Assembly (NCBI GenBank): GCA_032716605.1
Contig: CM064485.1
Span: forward strand, 32,205,930-32,269,929
Origin: Paralithodes platypus
Taxonomy: Eukaryota; Arthropoda; Malacostraca; Decapoda; Lithodidae
Length of the DNA stretch: 64,000 nucleotides
Reading direction: 5' to 3'
Shown here: positions 20,895-33,576 of the stretch, piece by piece
How the letters are laid out: every line of letters starts with the position of its first letter
How positions within the stretch are numbered: the first letter of the stretch is position 1
Notes under the pieces: generated by a model
What the model was told of the DNA's origin: nothing
The model's input: only the letters and a program-made list of their open reading frames with translations
Databases searched by the model: none
Program-made: the position numbers and the translations under genes

Positions 20895-21230
20895 ATTTCA
20901 AGCTCGCTTGAGTTATCACTCGATCGTCTTTTAGAGCTTTTTGGCCCGGGGTAATTACCACACCATCGCGTCATAAGGAGTTTGAGGGGGTTAAATTGCT
21001 AGATACATAGAGGAAGAGGAATGCCAAGTAAAGCTAAACAAAAATATATAAGATATTTTTAACATGAGGTTGCTTATAATAATTTGTACCTCTGCAGTTT
21101 CTCCATGGCTAACTTAAAAGGTCACATTCCTAAGAAGCCCCAACCAAAAAGGCCAAGCTTCTGTACAGAAAAAATGCCACACCATTACCCTTATGGTGAC
21201 CCTATCAAATAATCAAAACAACCACACATC
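20895..21230. other. Unannotated spacer
   Basis: No recognisable gene or repeat boundary. It lies between the RTE-derived repeat and the TTAA MITE. Confidence 0.4.
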
Positions 21231-21666
21231 TTAACCCAATTCCCGCGGGGCCCCTCATATGACGGAGACGATTTTCCGGCTATTTTGTAGCCTGTGAGCC
21301 AGGCCAGCTTTTGCAAGCAGCACGGATGGACGTCAGCCAGAGCCTACAGGCCCCGCCACGACACTGAGGTTTGTGTGAGAGAGAGCTCACTTATGTGCAG
21401 CGTCACACATAGCGAAAACAGAAAATAAATGGTAATTTTTAGCGATTTCGCCTATCGGATTTGGTAATTTTTAGCAATTTTGCCCTTCGTTTGCAAGATC
21501 CTTACAAGAAAACCAGACGTCGTACAGGGATGATTCAGGAGTAATTTGAAAGCTATTACCGTACTTTCACGAATACATAATTGTATCACGCTCTGGCTTT
21601 TGCTTATTCATGAAAATGAGCAGGGAATGAAGGCAATTTCGGGCAATTATGCCTACTCGTACAGGA
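21231..21666. mobile_element. TTAA MITE related to family A, split by the 2A retrotransposon (left part)
   Basis: Starts TTAACCCAATTCCCGCGGGG and contains blocks parallel to family A (CGTTTGCAAGATCCTTACAAG, ACGCTCTGGCTTTTGCTTAT, CATGAAAATGA). It reaches CTCGTACAGGA at 21656-21666. The same 11 bases recur at 25432-25442 and are followed immediately by TTAA (25443-25446), matching the CTCGTAAGGTGTTAA end of family A. The MITE is therefore about 440 bp and was later split near its right end by the retrotransposon at 21667-25431. Confidence 0.75.
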
Positions 21667-24600
21667 GTCCTTGGAGCGGCTTCGGTGGCGCCGGGAATTT
21701 CCACACCTCTCACACCACACACACACATCACACAGTTTTTCCTACACCGAGAAATGACTCTCCGGCTGTCATTTCTCGAAGACTTCTTCTAGCCGGAGAC
21801 ATTGAGAGCAACCCAGGACCCACCTACACATACATATGTCCAATTTGCTCAAAACCCATCACTTCGAGTTGCCACACTAAGGGTTCAGTTCTCTGCAATT
21901 CATGCAGGAACTGGACCCACTTCACCTGCACAACACTTGCCTCCAAGAAACACTACACGAACACCTGGACCTGTTCCTCATGCCCCTCCCTCTCCCAGTC
22001 AAATCCCTCGCCTAAAACCCGTCCACCTCACCTCCCCAACCCACCTAACCTTCCCATATCATCCACTCCCCCCCCTAAAACCCGTCCACCTCTCCTCCCT
22101 AACCCACCTAACCTTCCCATACCATCCACATCCTCAACTCAACACACCACACCCCATCCTAATCCATTCCAACCCCATCTCCTGCTCCCCAATCCCCACC
22201 TCCACCTCACCCATCCCAACCCCCAGCCCCTCCCTCACCCCCACCCCATCCTCGTGCAGCAGCACCCAACATACATCGTGCACATAATATTAACATTATC
22301 CAATTGAACATAGATGGCATCAACACAAAGAAACACGAACTCTCACACTTCATCAAACAACACAACATACACATTGCCATCTTACAAGAAACAAAACTCC
22401 GCACAACACAAAAAAACACCCACATTTCATGATTTCACCACCATCAGACAAGACCGGGCTGTTGGCGGAGGCGGTGGACTCATCACCCTGGTACACAAAG
22501 AAATATCATACATAGTTACCAGTGTACAAACCAAATCCCTCCTCCCCCCAAATGATAACACAACAGAAATACAATCAATTAAAATACGCACTGGCAACAA
22601 CTCCAACGTAACCATCATAAACACATACATCCCTCCCCAAACATCCCCTACAGTACCAAATGAATACAGACCACACTTACAACACATCACAAACACCCCA
22701 CACATCATTCTGGGTGGTGACTTCAACGCCAAGACGTCGGCCTGGTTTGTCGACATCCCCGACACAGACAGAGGGCTGGTACTACAAAACCAAACTGATA
22801 ACCTCATCATCCTTAACGACATCCATCAACATACCAATATTCCTCACCAAGCCCTCTAAAACCCATCATCTCCAGACATCACCTTTTGCTCCCCAGAACT
22901 CACCCCCACAACATCCTGGAGGGTGGTTAGAACCTTAGGCTCTGACCACCACCGATCATTATCACCACCAAAACCAGACTCACCCCAGCTAGCCACAAAC
23001 ACACATTCACCAATTATAAAAGAGCTAACTGGGAAGCATTCACAAATGAGACAGAGCAACACTTCACAACTCTAAACAGTACACCCATCACTAACATCAA
23101 CAATGCTGTACACATACTCAATAAAACTATCCAAAATGCTGACAAGAAACACATTCCAAGAGGTAACAGAAAAAGACACAACCCCAACTTCACACCAGAA
23201 ATTCAAAACCTCATCAGACAACGCGACATACTGAAACACTCCCCAACACCCCACACACAAGACATCACGCAACAAATCCAAAGACTCAACACCCAAACTA
23301 ACAACAAAATACAAGAACAACAAAAACTAAATTGGAATAACTTCCTACAAACACTTGATCACAAAACAAACCCCAAAAAACTCTACAAAACACTAAACAG
23401 CATCATACTTTCCAACAGCAACACAACACAATCACATGCTGCAATCACAACAACAGACTCTACTCCTTCATGTAAACAACAAGCAAACACTCTCATCAAT
23501 CACTTCTCACATGTCAGCCACCTAAAACCTCACAAAGACGACCGACGTGTCATCCGACATAAGAGACAATTCCCCACAGACCCTGACTATACACCCTTCA
23601 CCAATCACCAGACAAAGCATATCATCAACAATCTCAAGCACTCACCCACTTGTGGCCTAGACAACATTGGCAACATACACCTCAGACACCTGGGACCACC
23701 TGGCATACAAGCACTCACTAACATATCAAACTACAGTTATTCACACAACACAATACCAGACATTTGGAAGCATGGTCTCATCACCACATTCCCCAAACCC
23801 AACAAAGACCCCACGCTACCCTCCTCGCACCGCCCCATCACACTCCTTTGCTCCCCCTCCAAAGTCATGGAACGCCTAGTATTACAACTAATTACACCCG
23901 ACCTACCCCTAGCTCCAACACAACATGGCTTTAGGCCACTGCACTCCACAAACACTCTTCTCACAGACCTTACACAAAAAGCTTTTGACGGCATCAACTC
24001 AGCTAGACCACCACACAGCTCACTATTAGCCACACTCGACATTAGTAAAACCTTCGATGCCATCCCCCGCCACAACCTAACAAACAAAATCTACAACACA
24101 AACATGCACAACAACACAAAAAGGTGGCTGGCCAACTTCCTAGCAGGCAGATGTGCACACATATCTTTTGCCGGTCAGTCATCTAAAATCAGAAACATTC
24201 CAAACGGAGTCCCACAAGGATCCGTCCTATCGCCCACACTCTTCAATCTGTACATGCACGATATAACTACATCCAATACGCCCCAAATAAACTTAGCCTC
24301 CTATGCAGATGACATAACACTCACATGCACACACCATGACCCAAAAAGAGCAACAGATCTCCTTCAACCCTATCTCAACACACTACATGGCTGGTGCACT
24401 ACAAACAGACTTAATCTAGCCCCAGCCAAATCCACCGCAACCCTGCTCACAAGCTGGACAGGAGAACACGAATACATCCCTCAACTCACCATAAACAACA
24501 CACCCCTAACACATACACACACACCCAAAATCCTAGGAGTAACATATGATACTCATATGACATTCAAACAGCACACCACAAACATTAAAAAGAAACTGAC

Positions 24601-25431
24601 ACCCAGACTTAACGCCCTCAGGTCACTTGCTCACAACAAAATTTGGACACAACAAAGAAACTACCACCACAGTATATAAACAATACATAAGATCAGTGAT
24701 GGAATACGCAAGCCCAGCCCGGGCTTCTAACCTAGCTGAAACACATCATAAGACCTTACAGACTATTCAAAACAAAGGCCTGAAGATCATTACAGGCTGC
24801 ACAGCTACTGCACCCACAAATCACCTACATCAAGAAACCAAAATCCTCAAAGTCAAAGACCATCTGGACATGAGAGGCACTCAATTCCTGGCAGCAGCCT
24901 CCACGAACCAAGACCACCCACTAAACTACATGGCAACACACCCACAGACACCAAGAAATATCAAAACAACACCCAGCACACGGTATCACACACAATTACT
25001 GTCATCTCTCCCTCCCTGCCCACCCCGAACCAACTTCCAGAAGCACATCCATACTCATATCTCTCGCCGATCCATCCACTCACTCACAGACAACACGCAG
25101 CTGCAAGCACGACCTCCCGAAATCCATCCTTCCGAATCCTCTCTTCCTCGCGAGGACAGAGTCCACCTGGCCAGGCTGAGATGCGGACACCATCCAGCTC
25201 TCCTGAGCTATCAGAAAGGACTGGATGACTCCGTTGTCGACGCCTGCCCGGGATGTAACACAGTACCCCATACCATTAAACACATCATAGAAGACTGCAT
25301 TTCACACAACCACTTACACCAACAACACAATCTACACTCAATGAGAGCTCTGTGGGAAAGCCCGATCGTGGGCATGGCCTTCCTCAGGGACTCTGGGCTG
25401 TTCGGCCAGGCAGCTTAGGGAACAACAACAA
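21667..25431 (+). pseudogene. 2A/PHD/endonuclease/RT non-LTR retrotransposon, copy 1
   Basis: One polyprotein-type element with an 11-bp target duplication CTCGTACAGGA on both sides. Order: a 2A-type motif (21783-21821); a PHD-like zinc finger with CPIC, CNSC, W-T-H-F-x-C and CSSC (about 21837-21985); a Pro-rich linker; an apurinic-type endonuclease (LNIDGIN, ILQETKL, GGDFNAKTSAW, SDHH); then RT with [28 protein letters not shown] and YADD (24301-24312). A C-terminal C-x2-C...H-x4-C zinc-type region ends at TAG 25417-25419, only about 12 nt before the (CAA)n 3' end. Broken by indels in the linker, near 22409, near 22950 and near 24635, and by TAA at 22857-22859, the last also present in copy 2. 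No in-frame ATG precedes the 2A motif within the element. It is an APE-type element; the exact clade (CR1/Jockey/I group) is undecided. Confidence 0.88.
21783..21821 (+). other. 2A-type ribosome-skipping motif (LLLAGDIESNPGP), copy 1
   Basis: The residues GDIESNPGP fit the 2A consensus D-(V/I)-E-x-N-P-G-P exactly, preceded by the usual Leu-rich LLLAG. In known 2A sequences the ribosome fails to link Gly to the final Pro, releasing the upstream peptide. 2A motifs are documented in several APE-type non-LTR retrotransposons. Here it would separate a short N-terminal leader from the PHD-endonuclease-RT protein. Confidence 0.9.
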
Positions 25432-25446
25432 CTCGTACAGGATTAA

Positions 25447-25645
25447 TAGCTTTAACCAAAATGGTCACACTCCTTAATGGTCTAAGTGGCCATAGCCAAA
25501 ATGGCTACACTATATTCCTTCTGTACTTTCTCCATGCCCGATAAGATACATGATATTATGATATATGTGGCAGAGCCCTTGTATCCAACACAATACCCTG
25601 CGTGCAACCCCGCTCGAACACAGCACAATGTTGCTTGCAACTTTA

Positions 25646-25690
<45 letters not shown>

Positions 25691-26944
25691 ATTATTATTA
25701 TTAGTGCCTTACCCATTTTCACAGCATGGACAAATTACAGAGATCCGCGTCTGTACCATTTAATGGTTCACGTTTAACTAACAGCATAGGCTTAAAATGG
25801 CTATTTAGTTTGGTGCAAGCAGGCGTGAAGAGTCGTTTGAATACTGCACACAATTGTAGAACAGATGCTAATGATGTAGAGAGTGCCTCAGTACATATTA
25901 TTGTTTCATGGATATAATGCATAATGCAGTATTTTATTAAGCTATATGACCTTGAGGTACGGGAAGTGATAGTTGTACTTCTGCTTAAGGTATATGGACA
26001 AAGGCAATCGTATAAGTAGCATCGTTATTTCTGTTACAAATGTTACGATGAATTATTGCATGAATATACAGTATATATTAGTATCACTCTTTTCTAAACA
26101 AATTCCCTAAGGTATTTTCTCTCATGCACAGATATTCTTGTAACTGAGTTCCAATACGGCTCGTTGCCTAGAGAGTGGAGTGTGGGAAGAAGTTCTGCCT
26201 GCTGTTCCTTTTCAATATATTGGGGTTCATACGCCATTTGTCATTCAATAGGGCATAAGGCCAGATCACTTCATTGGGATTAATATAATTGTCTGTGGTG
26301 TTTTTGTAGGTGTGTAATATTGTAGAACTCTCTATAACTTACTCACCCACTCACTTCTCACTCTCTCTCCACACATACTCTCTCTCTCTCACTGCTGCTG
26401 CCTCCAATTGCCGACCGGAGTGTACTGCATCGGTGGCCATAAAACAAAATGGGATTGGCTCGTTCCCTTAACTGGTTTGTTTCAGTTTCAGATTCTGTGT
26501 TTCTGTTTCAGATTCACTGTTTCACTTTTGTAGTTAGCTGACAGCCCTCACAATTCCGGATTCTGACGCTCTGGCTCAGTTGGAAATAAATTATGTATGT
26601 TTTATATATCTACGTCAGGGACGACAGTTCAGTGTCATACACAAATATATTGTCTTTAATCATGATAAATCATTATTATATAATTCAATGTTGAGTGAGA
26701 TGTGATGATGGCAATACTCATAAACTACCCCACATAGCTCCCCCCCCCCCCAAAAAAAAAAAATCTAAGGTAACTTCATATTTACATTCCCAACTTCCCA
26801 CGGCAAACAAAACATTATAATAAGAATTCCAACACCACTTTTTGTTTTTATTTAGTAATATACAGTATATATATATATATATACATATTTTTAAAAGAAA
26901 CAATCAATATTGAAATAGGAAATAAGAAATAATGAAATAAGAAA
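25447..26944. other. Non-coding stretch with microsatellites
   Basis: No gene recognised. It holds an (ATT)n run at about 25645-25703, CT-rich repeats around 26350-26395, a C/A homopolymer at 26739-26762 and a (TA)n run at 26869-26882. The corresponding second-block interval is about 37790-39296, with different repeat lengths. Confidence 0.5.
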
Positions 26945-28192
26945 CAATGCCTTGGGAAGATGTAGACACCAATCGAGCAGGGCAATACCCAGGGGAAGCC
27001 TAATAGGCATGTGATAAGGGAGTTGCTAGAACTCCTGTTTCATTTGTCTGGCTTCCCTCACTGATTTAGTTTGTGTCTCACCTACATAAAGTAATCCAAC
27101 TAACTCTCACAAACACTTCCATATCTTACCACAACACTAAACAAGCACACTACAATTCTTTCCAATACACCAAAATGTTCGTCAAAATGGCGACTTTATA
27201 CCCTGCCTTCGAGTTTCTCGGGGGTTGGGTGTGGGGGGGGGGGGGGGGGGGGTGGAGGGTGCGGGGCGCATAATTACAGCCCCTTCTCTGTCTCCTCTTT
27301 CTAGCCAAAGGTGGATGTTGTGTGTATCCGCATAACAAACTTACTTGCTCTGATGTTCCCAACTTCGACTCTTCTGAATTCTCAACTCTATGGCTCATAG
27401 TTTTTTTTCGCTCTGAAACTAGAAATTTTCTGTGATGTCTATCTATCTCCTAACTCTAATGACTTTCCTAAATTCATTGACTATATAAATTCTAAAGTGG
27501 AATACATCCTATCAACCTCTTCTTTCTCTGAATTATTCATCTTAGGTGATTTCAATGTTCATCACCACCAGTGGCTCTCCTCTCATTTCACTGACCAACC
27601 TGGTGAAGAAGCTTAATTACTTGCTATCTTAAATAACCTTGAGCAGTTAGTTCAATACTCTACTCGCATCTCTGACCGCTTTAGATATCGGTCCAACCTC
27701 CTTGACTTATTTCTAACCTCTAATCCTTCTGTTTACACTGTAAACGTTTTCTCTCCATTGCACTTCTCCCATCATAACCTTGTCCTGTCTTTCAAGCAGC
27801 GCTTGTGGCACTTTGCCACTGCCGACTTGGAGGCTCTTCGAAAGTACTTCTTGTATTTCCTATGGAATGATTTTTGCTTCCATGGCCGAGGACCCTTGGA
27901 GTGTGCTGAAAGCATTACGAGGTAATCATCTTGAACATAGAGGCATACATTCCATTTTTGTTTCTCTCAGTCTAATGCAAGAAAATCTTGGTTTACTCAC
28001 GCTTGTTCTACTACTGTCCACAATAAGGACGAAGCATTCACATGGTGCTGTTGCCTTCACACTCACAAGTCTTGCACTTTCTATGTTGCTCAGAATCAAG
28101 CCAAATCTGTTCTTCGACTGGCCAAAAACTCTTTAATCAATGGTTGATGCTCTGAACTTTCCATCTCTAGCTCTTCTCAAACTTTCTGCCAT
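26945..28192 (+). pseudogene. Old Jockey-like copy, 5' region and endonuclease, cut by the gap (block 1)
   Basis: 26945-27300 matches the 5' leader of the element at 41216-44754 (CACCAATCGA, AGGCATGTGATAA, GGAACTCCTGTTTCA-like blocks and a G homopolymer). From 27302 the endonuclease sequence begins with an [17 protein letters not shown] segment reading into [13 protein letters not shown] near 27550, then a WHFATADLEALRKY-like stretch and a region equivalent to 42700-42930. Stops and frameshifts occur throughout. The copy is interrupted by the assembly gap at 28193; its continuation is visible in block 2 (39297-41215). Confidence 0.85.
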
Positions 28193-28292
28193 NNNNNNNN
28201 NNNNNNNNNNNNNNNNNNNNNNNNNNNNNNNNNNNNNNNNNNNNNNNNNNNNNNNNNNNNNNNNNNNNNNNNNNNNNNNNNNNNNNNNNNNN
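28193..28292. other. Assembly gap of exactly 100 N
   Basis: One hundred N characters, the conventional size for a scaffold gap of unknown length. It separates two contigs whose ends overlap in sequence by about 12 kb. Confidence 0.99.
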
Positions 28293-28422
28293 GCAAAGCC
28301 CCCCCTCAACATATTATTGTATACAATGGCTTCCAAAATAGACGGGAACATTATCGCAAGTGTCACGAACGGCGCCGACACCCCCGCCTTCCATGTTTAC
28401 ATATGTTGATCACCGTGGTTAA

Positions 28423-29545
28423 AGGCTGGTTCCCACATAGCCGAGTCGGTTGGGGGGGGGGGGGGCGCGAGTCCAACACGAGTCACACTCGTCGATTATC
28501 GCCGTCGCGAATGGAGGCTGAGTCCGGCCGCGAGTAGACAATTGCTCCCGAGTCAAAAGAGAGTGTAAAACACGAGTTTAACTCGAGTCCAATAACGAGT
28601 CAACACGTGTTTTCATAGCAAGAGTCTGTACGGAGTAATAGAGTCAAAAACGAGTGTAACACGAACCCATCACGAGTGTCAAAAATGTGGAAAATAATGG
28701 CCACATGCCAGGGCACGGTAAACAACGAGTAATGGGACGAGTTTTTTCTAAACACGAGTCAACGCGCTTGTTACAACGGATCAACACGATTGTTATACAG
28801 GATCCCCCAACACGAACGACCCGCGTTGACTCGTTCGGATCTTCTGTTGCAACACATGTTGACCTCGTGTTACATCCGTGTACACTCGTGTAAACTCTCG
28901 TTGATTCATCCTACATTTTTGAAATAACGGTATTTCCAAATGACACTTGCTTTTTCCGTTACATACGTTTTTTTTTTTTCTCAGTGGATCGTGTTTACTA
29001 CTGTGTTTACTCGTGTTTTTCACTCGTGTTTGAATCGTTGTAAACTCTGGCCATAATGGGGGCATCCAAATTTTGGCACGCACATTCGTGCTTTCTACTG
29101 CTTGTTGATGCGTGTTGTTGCGTTGTAGGACACGTGTTGCTGTCGTCAACGTCGAAATGATGACGAACAGCGACGGAATCACCAAAGCGTGTTAGGGGGG
29201 TGGCACGGGTGTTACACGAGTCAACACGAGTTAACACGAATAACGAAGTTATTCGATTGGTGGGGGGGGAGTCAAACACGAGTTAACACGTAGTACACGA
29301 GTCTACACATATTTAGGCCACACTCGTGGGGACTCGGCACGGGGCCCCAAAAATGTCATGCATGCATGACATTTTTGGGCTCCGTGGCGAGTACCCACGA
29401 GTGTGTCGAGTAAACAAAGAGTATACACGAGCGTAGCACGAGTCTATACGAGTGTTGAGGAGTATCGACGAGTCATTGCTGAATAGCAAAATTTCATCAC
29501 TCGTGTTGGACTCGCGCACCGACTCGGCTATGTGGGAACCAGCCT
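28423..29545. mobile_element. CACGAGT-rich transposon (family H), copy 2, low sequence quality
   Basis: Counterpart of 16140-17173, with the same termini and CACGAGT words, but 1123 bp long. The extra bases are scattered single-base insertions and G or T runs (for example a run of 13 G at about 28451). These sit at the very start of the contig and look like uncorrected sequencing error and not evolution. The central palindrome is at about 29321-29404. Confidence 0.75.
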
Positions 29546-29747
29546 TTAGTTCGCGTCTAATTTGCAAGGCGTTTTTTTCGGTTATTTGTATTTGCTGGCA
29601 ATATATGATGATGACAATATGTCATGGGGGGGTGACCCCCCTCAACCTATTATTGTATCCCAAAGCATCAAATAGACGGGAACATCCGCCGCAGCTCCGC
29701 GTAGTGTAAACAAGGCTGGCGGTACACCCGAACTCTACATTCTACCC
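29546..29747. mobile_element. Family G right arm, copy 2
   Basis: Counterpart of 17174-17371, ending in CTACATTCTACCC. The left arm lies beyond the contig start and is missing here. Confidence 0.7.
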
Positions 29748-29805
29748 CACTAATTTTCCAACTAGCAAACCCGATGATTATCAATGATCAATCCCAGTCA
29801 TAAAT

Positions 29806-30650
29806 GTCCATGCTTCCCTCCCATAAGTCAATGTCGGGATTACCACACTGTCTGCAAGGACTTCTTTACTTCCATGCTGACCACCCTATTTCTTCTTACT
29901 GCTTTCAGAGTTCCTACAACGCTCTTTTCCCCCGTTACACTTTCTCCCACACTTCTCATCCATAGGCCTACTCACATCTTTACTCAACACACTGCCCAAA
30001 TACGTAAATGAGCTGACATTCTTCATATCTGTTCAACCTCACTTCACACTCTATGGTTGCACCCCTTTCAAAGACCATAATATTGCACTTCCTCGCATTT
30101 ACCTGCAGATTCCGTTTTTTCACACACTGTTCCAAACATATTTACCTGACCCTGCAACTCCCATTCACTATCGCTCATCAGAACTGTGTTGTCAGCAACA
30201 GTAGTACCGGTACTGTACTGTTGAGGTAACTTCCACTCGTTTCCTTCCCTTATCAGCGGTACACCAACATCCGCTGCTCTTCCTTGTATTTCTTTCATGA
30301 CTCCATATACTGTACCGGTATATATTGAACAACCATGGGGACATCACACACACCCTTGCTTTAACCCAACATTCAGATTAAAGAACTCGCTCTGTTAATT
30401 ATCCACACATACTGACACCTTTGCACCCTCATACATGATCTTCATTGCTTTCAGCAACTTGCCATCTACTCCGTATATTCTCAGTACCGGTACTTTCCAC
30501 ATACCTTCTCTATCAATTCTGTCATAGGCCTTCTCCAACTCCATAAATGCAGCATACAACTTTTGTCGCTTCTCCAGATATTTCTCCACAACACATTTCC
30601 GGGCAAAAATCTGAGCTACACATCCTCTTCCCTTCCAAGATGACTACAGT
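29806..30650 (-). pseudogene. Degraded RTE-like fragment (RT region), copy 2
   Basis: Counterpart of 17408-18277. Minus-strand pieces 30395-30589 (VEKYLEKRQKLYAAF, LEKAYDRIDRE) and 30068-30298 show the same order of segments, with additional small indels. Non-functional. Confidence 0.8.
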
Positions 30651-30889
30651 ATGCTAACCGTTTCCCCATGCAATACTGACTGAAAAGGCCCAAATATATT
30701 GCATGTCCACTTCAGATTTATCTAAACAATCTAAACTTACACCAAATACCACTACACATACACTGAAATCAATACAACTCACTAACAGGATAAATACATG
30801 GAAGAAATACTCCAAAAGATAAATATGTAACCCTTTTTCCCAGCAATACTGACTGAAAATGCCTAAATAGATTTGCATGTGCTCTTCAG

Positions 30890-31250
30890 ATTTATACATA
30901 CATACGAACATAACATTTTAAGACTGAGTGCTCCACACAGATGTGCAGTTTCAGTCTCTTTTCCTAATGGCGGCGTTCCAGGCAACCCTGTTAAGGGATG
31001 CTTTACTTGTCAAGTTTTTGGATTTGAGATCGGCACGTATAGTCCGATCCCAGGTCTTACTCGGTCCACCCCTTGGTGCAGCTCCCTCCACAATCGCAGA
31101 CCTGCATCTTTTCACCCAATTTTTGTTCATCCATTCTCTCCACATGTCCATACCATCCCAGTTTACTTGTACACATCTCCTCGCTAACTACTCTTTATAC
31201 CTAAACATCTCTTCAGCTCATCATTTGTTATTCTGTTGACAAACTTTACC
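30890..31250 (-). pseudogene. RTE-family C-terminal end, copy 2 (without the TTA insertion)
   Basis: Counterpart of 18518-18894. Minus-strand frame 30951-31151 encodes the basic RTE C-terminal segment RGGPSKTWDRTIRADLKSKN, then W-N-A-A-I. The 30-bp TTA-rich insertion seen in copy 1 is absent here. Confidence 0.75.
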
Positions 31251-31362
31251 TGAAATATGTAAAATTACACCAATTACAAACTAACATTACCCAAATTTTT
31301 AATAAAGTATACTACACAGGATAAAGAAAATGTAAGAAATAGCCCTAAAGATGAATTTATCT

Positions 31363-32878
31363 ATCTATCTATTTACGGACGTCTTGATCCCCGAAGGATT
31401 GGCCACGGACGAAACACCCCTATGCACCTCTGTCCCCAGTCAGTCGACGCCCCTCCTCCCATCCAGTACCGCTTTCACGCATATACTTCTTATCTCCATC
31501 CTTCCACCTCTCTCTCAGTTTATTTCTCCCTCTGTCCCTCCACCTCACTCGTACACTCTCTTAGTCATTCTCTCATTTCCCATACGTTCCACATGGCCGA
31601 ACCATCTCAAGGTGCTCTTTTTCGCACTTTCCAGTACATTCACACCACACCTCTCTCGTACTTCCTCATTCGTCTGTCTATCCCTCCATGTAACTCTGCA
31701 CACACTTCTCAAGTAACTCATTTCCATCCCTTTCACTCTTGGTTTGAATCTCGCTAACAACGTCCATGCTTCGCTTCCGTAAGTCAGTGTCGGGATTACC
31801 ACACTGTCATGCTTAGACTTCTTCAGTTCCATGCTGACCACCCTATTTCATGTTACTGCTTTCAGCATTCCTACAAGCCTCTTCCCCTGTTGCAACCCTC
31901 TCCCACACTTCTTCATCCATACTCCCATCTTTACTCTGTACACTGTCAAGATACTTAAATGAGCTGACAATCTCCATAGCCTGACCGTTCAACTTCACCT
32001 CACACTCTGTGGCTTCACCCCTTTCGAAGACCATAACCTTGCTCTTCCCCGCATTTACCTTCAGATTCCATTTTTCGCACACTGTTCCAAACATATTTAC
32101 CAGACCCTGCAACTCCCATTCATATCGTCAGCAAACAGCAGTACACAAACATCCACTGCTCTTCCTTGTATTTCTTTTATGACTCCATCCATTACTGTAT
32201 ATATAGAACAACCATCGGGACATCACACACCCTTGCTTTACCAAACATTCAGATCAAAGAACTCCCTCTGTTCATTCTTCACACATACTGATACCTTTGC
32301 ACTCTCATACATACTCGTTTACTGCTTTCAGCAACTTGCCATCTACTCCATATATTCTCAGTACTTTCCACATACCTTCTCTATCAACTCTGTCATTCCA
32401 CTCGTTGCCTTCCCTTATTAGTGGTACACCAACATCCACTGTTCATCCTTGCATTTCGTTTATGACTCCATCCATATACAGTACAGTATATATTGAACAA
32501 CCATGGGGACATCACACACCCTTTCTTTAACCCAAAATTCAGATCAAAGAACTCGCTCTGTTCCTTCTCAACACATACTGACACCTTTGCACCCTCATAC
32601 ATGCTTTTCACTGCTTTCAGCAACTTGCTATCTGCTCCGTATATTCCAAGTACTTTCTACATACCGGTACCTTCTCTATCAACTCTGTCATAGGCCTTCT
32701 CTAAGTCCATGAAGGCAGCATACAACTTTTGTCCCTTCTCAAGATATTTCTCCACAACATATTTCAGGGCAAAGATCTGAGCTACACATCCTCTTCCCTT
32801 CCTATGATGAATACTGTATGTTAACCGTTTCCCCAGCAATACTGACTGAAAATGCCCAAATATATTGCATGTGCTCAT
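31363..32878 (-). pseudogene. RTE-like fragment with GATA tail, copy 2
   Basis: Counterpart of 19013-20477. Minus-strand frames at 31545-31841 (VVIPTLTYGSEAWTLL, LRWFGHVERM), 31843-32112 (NVNAGKSKVMVFERG-type) and 32657-32830 (GRGCVAQIFALKYVVEKYLE, DLEKAYDRVDRE) repeat the copy-1 pattern. Broken frames; no catalytic YADD box. Confidence 0.82.
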
Positions 32879-33576
32879 CTGATTTATCTAAAATATGTAA
32901 AATTATACCAAATACCAACTACATTAGCACAAAACTCAATCAATCACAGAAACAGGATACAAACATAGAATAAATACCCCAAAAGATGAATACGTTAACC
33001 TTTTCCCCAGCAATACTTACTGAACATGCACAAATAAATTGCATGTGCTCTTCAATTTTAGCTGAAATATGTAAAATTACACCAAATACTAACTACGTTA
33101 GCACAAAATCAATCAAGAACTTTAACAGGATAAATAAAATGGAAGAAATAGCCCAAAAATGAATTTATCTATAGCCTACCGGTATATATTGCCGGACACC
33201 TTGATCCCCGAAGGGGTGACCATGAACGAAACGCCTGCGTATTTCAAGCTCGCTTGAGTTATCACTCGATCGTCTTTTAGAGCTTTTTGGCCCGGGGTAA
33301 TTACCACACCATCGCGTCATAAGGAGTTTGATGGGGTTAAATTGCTAGATACATAGAGGAAGAGGAATGCCAAGTAAAGCTAAACAAAAATATATAAGAT
33401 ATTTTTAACATGAGGTTGCTTATAATAATTTGTACCTCTGCAGTTTCTCCATGGCTAACTTAAAAGGTCACATTCCTAAGAAGCCCCAACCAAAAAGGCC
33501 AAGCTTCTGTACAGAAAAAATGCCACACCATTACCCTTATGGTGACCCTATCAAATAATCAAAACAACCACACATC

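Larger units (their letters stand above)
16016..28192 (+). repeat. 12-kb tandem block, copy 1 (end of left contig)
   Basis: This interval matches 28293-40970 base for base over nearly its full length, with scattered single-base changes, short indels and a few larger indels. It ends exactly where the 100-N gap starts. The second copy starts exactly where the gap ends. The pattern is that of two overlapping contigs, most likely two haplotypes, scaffolded end to end and not merged. Confidence 0.93.

Noticed and set aside
22207..24087. Minus-strand frames of 70-131 codons across the 2A element
   Set aside because: Shadows of the plus-strand coding sequence caused by its C/A-rich codon use.
25510..25777. 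Poly-Ile or poly-Tyr reading frames
   Set aside because: Translation of an (ATT)n microsatellite; no gene.
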